Positions 1 to 12,634 of a stretch of DNA of 64,000 bases are shown one piece after another. The position numbers and the translations under genes were made by a program. Source of the DNA: Notamacropus eugenii (taxonomy: Eukaryota; Chordata; Mammalia; Diprotodontia; Macropodidae); assembly GCF_028372415.1 (NCBI RefSeq), contig NC_092878.1, positions 137,180,250 to 137,244,249 on the forward strand, read 5' to 3'. The notes beneath the pieces are model-generated. The model was not told the origin of the DNA. It worked only from the letters and a program-made list of their open reading frames with translations, and did not search any database. Position 1 is the first letter of the stretch, and every line of letters starts with the position of its first letter.

Positions 1-221
1 TTGGGCAAGTCACTTAACCCCAATTGCCTCATCCTGGGTCATATCTAGTCATTCTGATGAATATCTGGTCACTGGTTTCAGATGGCTGTGGAGGAGAAGT
101 GAGGTTGGTGACCTGCACAGCTCTCCTTCACTCAAAACAAAGTCAAGAGCAAGTCATGTCATTATTTGTCTGATGACATGGTCTTCTTTGACAACAAAGG
201 TTGAACACACACATGCACACA
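1..221 (+). mobile_element. Marsupial SINE with RTE-type tail (partial at window edge)
   Basis: It begins in the CORE-SINE body (gggcaagtcacttaacccc) and continues into the well-known marsupial tail with tcactcaaaacaaagtcaag, tgatgacatggtcttctt and an ending of gaacacacac. The 5' tRNA-like head is cut off by the window edge. Confidence 0.75.
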
Positions 222-635
222 CCTTTGAAATATCTCTCACTGAAACACACTAACACTGTTCTTCTGAATCCTTTCAACTTTGCTAGAGAGTTCAGAATGT
301 TTTAAATTGAATAATTCAAGTAAAAACTCAGTTTCTTTTCCTTCCAAAATCTCCAGGACTGTCAAGTATCTAGGTTCCAAAATATTGTCCTTAAAGCCTG
401 GGTGGGGTGGAGCGGGAGCTAGATGTTGGAGAGAAATAGAGACAGAGATAGGCAGATACAGACCCTAAGAGACAGAGAGAGAAATTCTATAAAATCTTGC
501 AATATAGTACAACAGTGACCATTCCTTCTGGGGCTGGACTCCTTCCAGTGGCACACATACTTGACCTTTTTCATCAGGTACCTTAATAAAAAATCTTACA
601 CAACCAGAGGTTTCCCCATCCCTATACTGTGAGGT
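222..635. other. No gene or repeat recognised
   Basis: AT-rich sequence with a short GA-rich patch (425-482). Short open frames here resemble no protein family I know. Confidence 0.5.
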
Positions 636-945
636 AAAGGGAAGGAATGATAATTATAATTATAGCTAACATGAACATAACACTATGTAAGTGTACCAAA
701 CACTGTGCTAAACACTTTACGAACATTATTATTTTAAATTATTACTTAATATGGTCTTCACAATAACCCTGGGAGGTAAATGCTATTATTATTCCCATTT
801 TACAGATGAGGAAATTGAGGCAAACAGGTTAAATGATTTGCCTCGGGTCCCATAGCTCATAAGTGTCTGAGGTCTGCTTTGAACTCAGGTTTTCCTGATT
901 CCAGGGCCAGGTCTCTGTTCACCATGCCACATAGCTGTCCCTGAG
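636..945 (-). mobile_element. CORE-SINE/MIR-like element
   Basis: Antisense copy with the hallmark cattttacagatgaggaaa, ttgaggcaaacagg, a degraded acacagct region, tttgaactcaggt and a closing ccatgccacatagctg. Confidence 0.8.
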
Positions 946-2184
946 AAACCGAGACAAAGACCATGAGTCTCCTAGTGAGCAGGCAGGGTTACCCATTCAG
1001 AAGACTTAATGGCAGAGATAGCTTCTACTATTACTGTTTTCTTCCTCTCTCTGGATTGTGTGCTTTGGGGCTCTGACAATCCTCACTGGACTTCCCATGG
1101 AAATGGGGGTAGAAGGAATGTAATGGCAAGTAAAATAGGATATTTTGCTGTTTTTATTTTAGTATAATCAAGAAGTAGATTGCTTGCATCTGAATATGAC
1201 TAAGAAGGATCATTCCCACCCATTGTGGAGCCTAAGAATATTTGTAAGATCAAGCCTTTTGTTAATGAGGCACTGGTTCACAAGGGATTTGATGCCCTCT
1301 GACTCTAAAAAGCATATAAAAAAATTTGAAGTCGGGGGAAGGCGAGTGTTTATTTTTGGGCTTAGTGACTGAAAGTTTTGTTTTTTTTTTTGGCTAGATG
1401 AAGACTCTGGGAAGTTGCTTTAAAGAGCCCTCAGCTTCGAAAACCCGGATGTCAGTGCTTCCCTCTCTGGTAATTATGGCCAGATATTGGGGTCCAAGTG
1501 TCTGTTGAATTCCCGCAGAGGAAGCCATGTCTGTTAACCTTTAATTTCTCTGTATTTTCTTTGAAGTTCAGGGTGTTGACTCCTCTGAACTAGGTGAATG
1601 ATATATGTACTTGGTTAAAGGAATGAAACATGTGCTTGGTTGAAAAGATTGTTAATCCCTTGAAAGTTGTCTTTCCTTTTATAAATACATTTTTACGAGC
1701 CTGTGATAGCAGGTCCCCTTGTGTATATTGGGGTGCTTCCTGATACAAGGTGGAATTAGTTCTTCCTGTTACCAACCCCTGAAGCAGTGATGGAACAATA
1801 AGCTCATATACTGAAGCTCGAAGCCTTGGCTATCTCTTCTGCTTTGCATTTCTTTCCCTGAGTATAGGTGATCAGGTGTTGCAGTATTGGCAGTTACTTC
1901 ATGGACTGGAGAGACTTGGAGTCATCAAGAGGTGGGAGTGACTGGCATCTCCCCCAGGCTACTTCAGTGTTTCTTGGAGGAGGCATTGCTAACTGCCAAG
2001 AACTTAGGTCCCAGTTTGTCAGAAGATCTGAACCTTGTGAGGGTGACTTAGTGAGTCTTTTGTGGTTTCTGCAATCCTTTTGTGTCCTATGTCCAAATCT
2101 GCTTTATTCATTGTATAGCTTTCTAGACCTCACCCTCCTAATCCCTTTTAGGATGGCTCTAAATATGAACTGTTCAAATGTTTA
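946..2184. other. No gene or repeat recognised
   Basis: About 1.2 kb without a recognised element. A T-run lies at 1379-1391. The region 1570-1800 has features that could be an old LTR or DNA element, but I cannot assign it. Open frames here (such as 1868-2185) show no known motif. Confidence 0.4.
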
Positions 2185-2420
2185 ATCAAATTTGTGTCTT
2201 TATGACTCCATTTGGGATGTTCTTGGCAAAGATACTGGAGTGGTTTGCTATTTCTTTCTCTAGCTCATTTTACAGATGAGGAAACTGAAGCAAATAGGTT
2301 TAAGTGACTTGCTCAGGGTCACACCGTTAGTAAGTATCTGAGGCTGAATTTGAACTCAGGAAAATGAATCTTCCTGACTTCAGGTCTGGTCCTTTATTTT
2401 ACTATGCCATCAATCTGTGC
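2185..2420 (-). mobile_element. MON1-like CORE-SINE
   Basis: Antisense copy carrying gatactggagtggtttgc, tacagatgaggaaactgaag, cagggtcacac and tttgaactcagg, ending near ctatgcc. Confidence 0.85.
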
Positions 2421-2587
2421 CTATACTTAGTTTTAAATTATTTTCTCTGGAACCCTTTGATGCAAGCTTAAAGAGTCAGAGAGAATAGCAAAAGCTTGGC
2501 TCCTCTCCACCCCCTAGGATTAAACCTACTCTGCACGAGTCTAGAGCCGAGGCTCCTTAGTAGAAAAGAGTTTTCTACTCCTTTGGC

Positions 2588-2975
2588 CCATTGGGTGTTG
2601 TTACATTGGGAAATAACAATGAGCTTAGAGTTAGAAAATCTAGGATGGAGTCTCAAATCCAACACTTAGGACACCTGGGGCAAGTCACTTTACCTCTGTG
2701 GGACTCATTTCTCTTATTTGTAAAAACGAGGAAGTTGGACAAGGTATCTTGTAAATGTTTTTAGAAAGGGTGGGATGCATTAGATGAAATGCTGGATTCA
2801 GGAAGACCTGACTTTGAATTCTTCTGGAGAAACTTATTAGCTGTGTGACCTTAGAGAAGTCACTTAACCTCTGTGACCCTCAGTTTCCTCATCTGTAAAA
2901 AAATAGGGGAGGGGAGGTTTGGATTTGATGACTTCTATGATTTCTTCCAGCCCTAAATCTATGATCCTAGAATCT
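2588..2975 (+). mobile_element. Two CORE-SINE fragments in tandem
   Basis: The first (about 2588-2755) has ggggcaagtcactttacctc and ttgtaaaaacgaggaagttgg. The second (about 2765-2975) has tgctggattcaggaagacct, agctgtgtgacctt, cctcagtttcctcatctgta and cagccctaaatctatgatcc. Confidence 0.8.
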
Positions 2976-3474
2976 TTTCTGTTCCATGATTCTATGGTTC
3001 TAGTTTAAGCTCCATCATTACTATCTTTCCCCTATTAACTATCTCAATTATTGTTTTCTATATGGAGAGGGTATGGATAACCCATCAGTCAGGTATCATA
3101 GCCTAGAATTAGCTGAATGTGCAGTTTTTAAATGGAAGTACTGCCTTGGACTTCCAGGTGGCAAAGGACAACGTTGAAAAAGTTTCATAATTTCCAGAGT
3201 CAGTTTGCTTACTTTCCAGAGTTCCTCTTGATTAAGGATTCTTAACTTTTTGCATCATAGACAAAAGGTCAGCCCTTCCTTCATTTTCCATCCAACTGCA
3301 CTCCTGGACTTCTCTATCACACCCCAATAATCTCTTCATCTTGCAAGATCATTTCATCCCTGGAATTCACCCCTCATCAATATCCTCTGCTTCTTTAGCC
3401 TCTCTGATTGGAGAATTGAGTGAAATGCTCCTCCCAGAACCACTTTTAAGGAGGGCATGTTAAGTCCAAAAATT
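2976..3474. other. No gene recognised; short TIR-repeat fragment
   Basis: Mostly unassigned. Bases 3231-3266 (attcttaactttttgcatca) resemble the end of the terminal-repeat element seen at 21775, 29220 and 41250. Confidence 0.4.
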
Positions 3475-3640
3475 GATCAACATTTGTTAATTGCCTACTA
3501 TGTGCCAGGTACTCTGGTAAGCACTGGGGATACAAAGAGTTAACTGTTCCTGACCTCAGGAAGCTTACTTAGCACAATATCTGGCATATAGTAGGCACTT
3601 CATAAATGTTGACTGACTGATTCACAAAGGAACCATATGA
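3475..3640 (+). mobile_element. L2/L3-type 3' end or MIR-like remnant
   Basis: Contains ttgcctactatgtgccaggt, aagcactggggatacaaaga, and a gtaggcacttcataaatgtt ending, typical of old mammalian-wide elements. Confidence 0.65.
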
Positions 3641-3654
3641 ACACAATTACATAA

Positions 3655-5014
3655 TACTCTTTACATAAATGAGGAAAGATTAAAGTTATCGGAGAAATAT
3701 TAATTGCTCACGGGTAGGTCAAGTCAACATAATAAAAATGACAGTACTATCTAAATTAATTTGTTTATTCAAACCATAGTAATCAAACAACCAAAGGATT
3801 ACTTTAGGGGTTTAAAATGGTAATAAAATTCATCTAGATGAACAAAGGTCAAGAAGTTTGAATGAGTTAATAAAAAAAAAAACAATGGAAAGGCAAGGGA
3901 CCTAACGGGGATATATATCAACTATACAACAAAGCAATACTCATGAATACAATTAATTTAGCACTAGTTAAGAAATAAAGAGACTGATCTGTGAAAGAGT
4001 TTAGATGCATAACATGCAGCAAAGAAATATAATAGCTTAGTATTTGATACATCCAAAGATCTCAGTTATTGGAGCAAGAACTCACTACTCAACAAAAGCT
4101 GTTGGTTAAACTAGAAAACAATCTGGTAGAAACTAGACTTAGGCCAAAATCTCACATTGTATACCATGAGAAGTTCCAAATGGGTTCATGATTTAGACAT
4201 AAAAGGTGACATCATAAGCAAATTAGAGAAGTATGGCAGACATTACCTGTGAGATCTGTAGATGGGGAAGAGATCATGACTGAAAAAGAGACAGAAAGTG
4301 TCACAAAAGGTAAATTTGGTTACATAAAACTAAAAAAAAAATTACAAAATAAAAAATTATCAGGTAAAACCAATTCAGCTAAAATTGGAAGAGAAACAGA
4401 TATATTGAAAAAATATTTGCAGTACAGTTGTCTGATAAAGGTCTCATATATAAGATTCTAGTTTTAAGGGAATTTATTCAAATTTATAAGAATGCAAGCT
4501 ATTCACCAATAGATGAACGGTAAAAGTATATGAACAGGCAGTTTTCAGAGGAAGAAATCCAAGCTATCAATATCATATTTTTAAAAAGGCTCTAAGAATT
4601 AGAGAAATGTAAATGAACACAACCCTGGGTTTCTACCTAACTCTCATCAGATTGACAAAGTTGATAATAAAGGAAAATGACAAATGCTTGTGGGGCTGTG
4701 GGAAAACAGCTGCATTAATGGACTTTGGTGGAATTGATCTGACCATTCTGGAAAACAATTTAGAACTATATCCAAAAAGCTATCAAACTGTTCATACTCT
4801 TTGACCAAATCATAACACTAGATCTTTACCTCTAAAGAAATAAAAGATAGAGGAAAAGGACCATATCACAACAATTTATAGCAGTTCTTTTCATGGGGGT
4901 AAAGAATTGGAAACTTAGGGGCAAAATGCCCATAAATTGGGGAATAAATAAAGAAGTTATTGTGACGTGAAGAAGAATGTGATGAAACACTGTTGTGCCA
5001 TAAGAAATGAAGAA
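3655..5014 (+). mobile_element. L1 outer element, left part (ORF2 C-terminal half)
   Basis: Degenerate ORF2 sequence with the familiar marsupial L1 segments: PKSYQTVHTL around 4800 and a VKNWKLRG-like stretch around 4900, reaching the ATRNEE-like motif at 5005. It continues at 7188 after an inserted L1. Confidence 0.85.
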
Positions 5015-7187
5015 GCATTATTCAATTTGCTCCTAAAAACATTAACTTTTGCAATAAGAGAAGAAATTGAAAGAATCAAAATAGGCAAAGCAGAAACAAA
5101 GTTATCAGTCTTAGCAGATGATATGATGATATACCTCAAGAATCCTAGAGAATCAAGGAAAAATCTGTTGAAATAATAAACAACTTTAGCAAAGTTGCAG
5201 GATACAAAATAAGCTGACATAAATAATTAGGATTTTATACATATATATTACTAATAAAGTCCAACAACAAGAGATAGAAAGAGAAATTCCATTTAAAGTT
5301 ATTGTAGACACTATAAAACATTTGTGAGTCTACCTGCCAGAACAAACACAAGAACTATATGAATAAAATTATAAATGATTTTACACAAATAAGGTCCAAT
5401 TTAAATAAATGGAAAAATATAATTTGCTCATGGGTAGTAGGCCAAGCTAATAAAATAAAAATGACAATTCTAGCTAAATTAATTTACTTATTCAGTGCCA
5501 TACCAAACTACCAAAAAATTATTTTTTAGAGTTAGAAAAAAAGCAAAAGTCATCTGAAAGAACAAAAGGTTCAGAATATCAATGGAATTAATGAAAAGAA
5601 ATACAAGGGAAGGTGACCTGGCCATACCAGATCTTAAATTGTATTACAAAGCAGTAATCATCAAAACCACTTGGTACTGCCTAAGAAACAGAGTAGTGAA
5701 TCAGTGGAATAGGTTAGATACATAAGACACAATAGTCAATGACTATAGTAACCTACTGTTCTATAAAGTCAAAGACCCCATTTTCTGGAATAAGAACTCA
5801 CTATTTGACAAAAACTGCTGGGAAAACTGGAAAACAGCATGACAGAAACTAGACATAGACCAACATCTTACACCATATATCAAAATAAAGTCAAAATGGG
5901 TCATTGATTTAGATATAATGACTGATATTATGAGCAAACTGGGAGAGCAAGGAATTATTTACCTGTCATATTTACAGAGAATGGAAGAATTTATGACCAA
6001 ATAAGAGATAGAGAACATTATGAAATGCAAAATGTATAATTTTGGTTACATTAAAATGAAAAGTTTTTGCATAAAACAAAGCCAATGCAACCAAGACCAG
6101 GAGGGAAGCAGAAAACTGGGAAAGAATTTTTACAACCTGCATCTCTGATAAAGGTCTCATTTCTGAAATATATAAAGAATTGAGTTGAATTTATAAGACT
6201 ACAAGTCATTCTCCAAGTGATAAATGGTCAAATGATGTAAACAGGCAGTTTTCAGGGGAAGAAATTAAAGCTATCTGTAGTCATAAGAAAAAATGCTGTA
6301 AATCACTATTGATGAGAGAAATGCAAATCAAAACAACTCTGAGGTACCACATCACACCTATCAGATTGGCTAACATGGCAAAACAGGAAAATGATAAATG
6401 CTGGCAAAGATGTGGGAAAACTGGAACATTAATGCACTGATCCAACCATTCTGGAGAGCAATTTGGAACTATGCACAAAGGTCTATAAAACTGTGCATAC
6501 CCTTTTAACCGACAATATCACTGTTAGTTCCATATCCCAGAGAGGTCATACAAATGAGAAAAGGATCCACACATATACAAAAATATTTATAGCAACTCTT
6601 TTTGTAGTGGCAAAGAATTGGAAATTAATGAGATGCCCACCAGTTGGGGAATGGCTGAACAAACTGTGGTATATGAATATAATGGAACCCTACTGTGCTA
6701 TAAGAAATGATGAGCAGGTAGACTTCAGAAAAACCTGGAAAGACTTATATGTACTGATGCTGAATGAAGTGAGCAAAACCAGGAGAACATTGTACACAGT
6801 AACAGCCACATTGTGTGATGACTAACTTTGATAGACATTTCTTTTTAGCAATGCGAGCAACTAAGACAACTCCAAAAGGCACATAATAGAAAATGCTATC
6901 CACATCCAGGAAAAGATCTATGGAGTCTGAATGTAGATCAAAGCATATTATTTACTCTCTCTCTCTTTTTCTTTCCTGTGGTTTCTCCCATTGGCTCTAA
7001 TTTTTCTTTACAACATGATTAATGTGAATATAGGTTTAATATGAATGTATATGTTGAGCCTATATCAATTTGCATGTTGTCTTGGGATGGGGGAGGGGAC
7101 AGATGGGGAGGAAAATTGGAACTCAAATTATTATGGAAGTGAATGTTGAAAACTGTAAATAGATCTTTAAAAATAGCAAAAAAAATT
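5015..7187 (+). mobile_element. L1 inserted into an older L1 (5'-truncated, ORF2 to 3' end)
   Basis: It starts within the reverse transcriptase (LADDMMIYLKNPRES at about 5113-5160, an ADD active-site variant). It runs through ORF2 to the C-terminal block VVAKNWKLMRCPPVGEWLNK, then a 3'UTR and an A-rich end at 7165-7185. ORF2 has stops and frameshifts throughout. Direct repeats atgaagaa at 5007-5014 and 7188-7195 flank it. Confidence 0.9.
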
Positions 7188-7605
7188 ATGAAGAACATGG
7201 TTTCAGAGAAACCTGAGAAGACTTGAATGAACTGATAGAAATTGAAGTGAACAGAATCAGAAGAACAATTTACATAATAACAGAGATATTGTAAAGGAAA
7301 TCAATTTTGAAAGTCTTAAGAATTCTGACCCATTCAATAACTAACCATGATTCCATTGGACCATGAGGAAACATGCCATCACCCTCCTGATAAGAAAGGT
7401 GATGGACTCAAAGTACAAATTAACACACTTTTTTTGGACTTAGCCAAAGCAGAAATTTATTTTGCTTGACTATACACGTTTTAATTGAATATTTTTCTTT
7501 TCTTGCTTTTCTCTAAGTGGGGCAAGGGGGAGAAAGGAAATGAAGGAGAGGGAAAGGGCATGTCTTCATGTGAAAAATTAAGATAAATTTTAATATTTAA
7601 AAATA
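7188..7605 (+). mobile_element. L1 outer element, right part (ORF2 end and 3'UTR)
   Basis: Resumes exactly where the left part stops: agaacatggtttcagagaaa, a degraded LMLSEV-type region and an L1 3'UTR ending in A/T-rich sequence. Confidence 0.85.
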
Positions 7606-7990
7606 CTATAGCTACTGATTCACATCCTTTGACCTAAAGACTTTTGGCACAGCCCCTGGGTACAATTCGTAAAGTCAGTCAGTAAGCTGAAATTATTGTG
7701 TAAGAGTTTAAACTTTTAAGGACTGGAAAAAAATTCACTTGTTTTCTGGATCTCAGTCACAGATATTGAAGCTTATGTAAGTGAATAATTTGACAAGATT
7801 AACAGAGAACAGGGTAAATTACATGTGTTCTAAATTTGTTTGTGAGATCATTTAATGGAAGTATTCTGTTTAAATCCCTTCTGCTCATTTTTCCAAACTC
7901 TAGAGATCTGGAGAATTAGTTCCACCCTACGAAGAACATCATGACCCTACATGTCAGCAGGAAACCTTTTGACACAAGGGCTATGTTTAT
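7606..7990. other. No gene or repeat recognised
   Basis: AT-rich sequence without clear motifs. Confidence 0.4.
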
Positions 7991-8205
7991 TTTGGTTTCT
8001 TTTTAAATAATAAGAACTAGCATTTATGTAAGGACATTTATGTAAGACATTAAAGTTTTCTAAGCATTTTACAAATAGCATCTCAGGTAGGTGCCATTAT
8101 TATGAGGAAATAGAGGCACACAGAGTTGAAGTCACTCACACAGGACTGCATAAGGGTCTGAGGTTAGCTGTGAACTCAAGGCTTCTTAATAGCAAGTCTA
8201 TGTGT
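7991..8205 (-). mobile_element. CORE-SINE/MIR-like remnant
   Basis: Degenerate antisense copy with gtaggtgccattattatgag, gaaatagaggcacac, tgtgaactcaagg. Confidence 0.65.
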
Positions 8206-9250
8206 TGCAACACCTGGATTACCTTAACTGTTATGTTCAAAAACAAAGGATAGACCTAACTAAATTGGAAGAAAAGAGTTCTTACTGTTCAATGATCGGT
8301 TATTTCACTGAAAGAAAAGAATGGATTTATGTACAGAAAGAAAGAAAGGGATGGGGTAGTTTAAATATCATGGGATGGCACACTAGAATTCAAGGGCAAA
8401 GAAAATAATAGAGCCTTAGAGTTAATGCCCTCTAAGCTAATTGTTCCATTACAAAGACTGTGATTCCTTCCTCATACGGAGATCTTAATGTAGGAGAAAT
8501 TATGAGACGTAGGACCAGCCCTAGGAAAAAAAATATATTCAGTAGATTAAATTTGTGTTCATTATCTTCTGTTATAAGCTCTTCATTTCTCTCCATTTTG
8601 AGTTTAGTGTTTTCCTGCTTCAATCCCACCAAAAATTGGTGTTTAGGAAAATTTCTGCTAACAGCCACTTATAAAATGCAGTAAATTTAAGACAGCGTGC
8701 CATCTCCCCAGGACTATTTGCATTTAAAATGTTAACTCAGCATGGAATAAATCTCTCTCTTGGGTTGAGGCAATATTAAGCAACCACTGAGAAGTCAGGG
8801 AAATATTTCAGGGCACTGTTTTGGAGTTGTCCCATTTATCTTGGTTCAGGCTCTTTGTTGCTTAGAGATCGATTCTCTGTCAATACAAACCAGGTTGTTA
8901 CCCACATGGGATTGAGGGGAAACAGTGAAGACCATTCTCATCTCCCTCCCGACTTTTTCCTTAGAAAACACTTTGTTGGGACTAGTTATAAATTCTGAGA
9001 TGTGGAATTTTGCATCCTCTGATTTAAGGCTGGGGACAGTGGGGAGATAATATGCTGTCACTGTGGCTGTATACTGGGGGCAGGACCCATGAATGCTAAC
9101 TCTAGTTGGTAGCAGTAAGGATTGGTTGTTGAAGTGAGTTGGGAATGAAGAAAGAGGATAGATCTCTTTTGCTAACAGATATTGAGTAAAAAACAAACAA
9201 GTAATTTGCATGTTCCTTTTCTTTAAGGGTCGCCAGAGGGGTGACACTAC
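8206..9250. other. No gene or repeat recognised
   Basis: About 1 kb of mixed sequence. Overlapping open frames on both strands (8432-8684, 8846-9250) carry no family signature and look like chance frames. Confidence 0.4.
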
Positions 9251-9254
9251 CCAA

Positions 9255-9455
9255 ATCCCATCTCAGCCATTCACTAGCCATGCTGGCCCTAGGCAAATAA
9301 TTGAATCTGTCAGTCTCAGTTTCTTTATCTCTAAAATGGGGGATGGTAACAGTATCTACCTCAGAAAGTTTATCCAAGGATTAAATGAATTAATGTATGG
9401 AAAATGCTTTGCAAAACTTAATTTAGTGCTACATAAATGTTCTCAGTCTTGACAG
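9255..9455 (+). mobile_element. MIR-like SINE
   Basis: Contains ctgtcagtctcagtttcttt, atctctaaaatgggggatgg, acagtatctacctcag, and a gctttgcaaaacttaattta end. Confidence 0.75.
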
Positions 9456-9479
9456 TGTGAAAGTCTCATGAACCTATTA

Positions 9480-11155
9480 AGGAGTCCTGGAAACAGAGGT
9501 GAACTTATGATTTCTCTTTCGTGTTTACCTTTTCATGTGTCTCAAGGTTCTTGTGTTTGAAAGTTAAATTTTCTATTCAGCTCTGGTCTTTTCATAAAGA
9601 GTGCTTGAAAATCCTCTATTTCATTGAATGACCATTTTCCCCCCTGAAATATCATATTCAGTTTTGCTGGATGGGTGATTCTTGATTTTAATCCTAGCTC
9701 CTTTGACTTCTGGAATATCATATTCTAAGCCTTTCAATCCCTTAATGTAGAAGCTGCTAGGTCTTGTGTTATCCTGATTGTGTTTCCACAATGCTTGAAT
9801 TGCTTCTGGATGCTTGCAATATTTTCTCCTTGACCTGGAATTTGGCTACAATATTCCTAGGAGTTTTCCTTTGGGGATCTCTTTCAGGAGGCAATGGGTG
9901 GATTGTTTCAATATCTTTTTTACCCTCTGGTTCTAGAATATCATGGCAGTTTTCCTAGATAATTTCTTGAAAGATGATGTCTAGGTTCATTTTTAGATCA
10001 TGGCTTTCAGGTGGTCTAATAATTTTTAAGCCTTCTCTCCTGGATATATTTTCCTGGTCAGTTATTTTTCTAATGAGATATTTCATGTTGTCTGCTATTT
10101 TTTCATTCCTTTTTAAAATAATGTCTTGATTTTTCATAAAAGTCACAAGCATCCATCTGCTCCATTCTAATCTTTAAGGAAATATTTTCTTCAGTGAGCT
10201 TTTGGACCTCCTTTCCCATCTGACCAATTCTGCTTTTTAAGGCATTCTTCTCCTCATTGGCTTTTTTGGATCTCTTTTGCCATTTGCATTACATTATTTT
10301 TTAAGATGCTATTTTTGTCAGCATTTTTTGAGGTCTCTAGAAAGCAGTTGACTCATTTTTCATGATTTTGTTGCATCACTCTCATTTTTCTTCCCAATTT
10401 TTGCTCTGTTTCTCTTCCTTGATTTTCAAACTCCTTTACTTCCATGGCCTGAGAACAATTCACATTTTTCTTGGAGGTTTTGGATGGAGGAGCTTTGACT
10501 AGGTTGTCTTCTTCTTTTTGTATATTTGGGTCTTCCTTGTCACCAAAGTAAGATTCTATAGCCTGACTCTTTTTCCATTTTTTTGCTCATTTTCCCAGCC
10601 ATTTACTTGACTTCTGAGCTTTCTATAGAGGTAACTCTCTGCTCCCAGTGGGGGTGAGGGGTGTACTGTCAGTTGCTCAATCCCCCCACATTCTGTGGGC
10701 CTAGACCTTCAGAAATAGCTGCTACCTCTGCCTCTGCTGCTGCTGCAGGCCCCTCCATCCCCCTCTGCCACCCTGGGGCTGGGGCCTGACCATCCTTCTT
10801 TCTCATACAGGTCCTATAGGTTTTTTGCACAGGCCTTCCAATTTATCCTCAGGTGTTTTGTATTTGTGAAGTCTGGAAACTGCCCCTTGTGCCAGTGATT
10901 CAGTCCCCCCAGGGCTGCTCAGGTCAGGTCTGTGCTAGGCCAGCCCATGCTAGACTGCTCTCTGCTCCCAGGGTGGTGAGATAGATGCTTCCCATTGACC
11001 TTCCAGGCTGTCTTGGGCTGGAGATTTGCTTCACTCTGTCATTCTGTGGGTTCTGCAGCTCCAGAATATGTTTAGAGTCATTTTTTTACAGGTACTTTGC
11101 TGGGATTGTGGGGAGAGCTCTAGCAAGTCTCTGCTTCTCCTCCATCATATCGGCT
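9480..11155 (-). mobile_element. L1 5' half (5'UTR and ORF1), antisense
   Basis: On the minus strand it runs from a GC-rich 5'UTR (GCAGCAGCAGAGGC region near 10740) into ORF1. ORF1 is a lysine/glutamate-rich coiled coil followed by ENISRREGLKIIRPPESHDL and NLDIIFQEII (about 10100-9955), the RNA-binding part. It stops at the inter-ORF region near 9480. ORF2 is absent. ORF1 is broken by stops. Confidence 0.85.
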
Positions 11156-11159
11156 TTGC

Positions 11160-11815
11160 CTTCCTGATCATCATTTCTTATAGAAAAATAATATTCTATT
11201 ACATTCATATACCACAATGTGTTCAGCCTTTCCTCAGTTGACAGATATCCTCTCAATTTCCAGTTCTTTGCTGTGACAAAAAGAGCTGCTATAAATAATC
11301 TTGCATATGTGGGTCCCTTTCCTATTTTTATGATCTCTTTCAGATACAGACCCAAAAGTAGTATTCCTAGGTCAAATAACATATACAGTTTTATAGCCTT
11401 TTGGGTATAGTTCCAAATTTCTCTGGTGGGATCAGTTCACAACTCCACCAACAATGCATTAGTGTCCCAATTTTCCCATATCTTCTCCAACATTTATCAT
11501 TGTCCTGTTTTGCCATGTTAGCCAATCTGATAGGCATGATGTGGCACCTCAGAGTTGTTTTGATTTGCATATCTCTAATCAATAGTGATTTAGAACATTT
11601 CATGTAACTATAGATAGCTTTAATTTCTTTATGTGAAAACTGCTTGTTTGTATCCTTTGACCATTGTGAAATGACTTGTCTTCTTATAAATTTATAAGAA
11701 GTTCTCTATATATTTGAGAAATGAGGCCTTTATCAGTAACACTGGCTTTAAAAAATTATTTCTTAGTTTTCTGCTTCCCTTTTAATCTTGGTTGCCTTGG
11801 CTTTGTTTGTTAATC
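11160..11815 (-). mobile_element. L1 ORF2 C-terminal fragment, antisense
   Basis: Minus-strand pieces IKTTLRCHIMPIRLANMAKQ, GILLLGLYLKEIIKIGKGPT, FIAALFVTAKNWKLRGYLST and LWYMNVIEYYFSIRNDD are the conserved L1 ORF2 C-terminus. It breaks off at IRNDDQ where the 5'UTR of the neighbouring L1 begins. Confidence 0.9.
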
Positions 11816-12149
11816 CTAAGTAAACTTAAAAGTGTTTTCTGTGTAGATTTCACCTCCTTCCCTCACTAGTGGTTAAACATTTACAGGCATAAATACTCCT
11901 GGAGGAGGAGATAGAAGTCTAGGTGGCTCTCTGAGTAATGAAATAAAATACTGTTAAAAGAACTTTTACTTCCAGGGGTATAACAGGTTGCAATCTTCAT
12001 CAATTTAGGAAGTTTCTACATGGAAATCCCTGACCTTTGAGATATAAATCAATGACTTTCTCACCTCTGAGATTAGGAGATGATATAACTTGTGATCATT
12101 TTAACTAGTGGCATTTCAGCCAGGGTATTACCAGGATCAGAGTGTTAGA
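11816..12149. other. No gene or repeat recognised
   Basis: Unassigned AT-rich DNA. Confidence 0.4.
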
Positions 12150-12275
12150 AGTGGTCTAAGAGGACATATAATTCAAAGTTCCCTTCTGCTGCATTTCACA
12201 GATGCCCAGGGAGCTGCCCAAGATCACAAGGCAACAGCGGTCAGAGGCAGGATCTGAATTCAATTCCTGTGACAG
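12150..12275 (-). mobile_element. CORE-SINE remnant
   Basis: Degenerate antisense body: tttcacagatgcccaggg, caagatcacaagg, gatctgaattcaattcc. Confidence 0.6.
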
Positions 12276-12634
12276 AAGTGCTGGCATGCTGATGGGGCAC
12301 AGGGAAAGAAGCAGTATCCAATTCTTGATTCCATTTTTTCTGCCCTCTCCCCTCCGACCCCGAAAAAATCCACTCCCTTCACTAAGGAACTAGTACATAC
12401 ACCAACTATGATTTTTGAGGACTGTCCTCAGGTGGCATCCAGAGAAGTGATTCCATTTTGACTTTTCTGTGATCTCTTTATGTTACTATGTAGGTTTTGT
12501 GCTTGTGAACTGAGCAATATTTCCAATGTTCCTGTCATGAACATGATGCTAGCTTTTTCTAAAGCTTTAGCTCACATACATTAGGCTACTTTCTTTTCCT
12601 GAATAGGGTTAAGAAGTGCAAAAGGCTCCAGTTT
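12276..12634. other. No gene or repeat recognised
   Basis: Unassigned sequence leading into the pyrimidine tract. Confidence 0.4.

Noticed and set aside
6463-6825. A 120-residue conserved protein
   Set aside because: It is the marsupial L1 ORF2 C-terminus, which recurs many times on both strands in this window.
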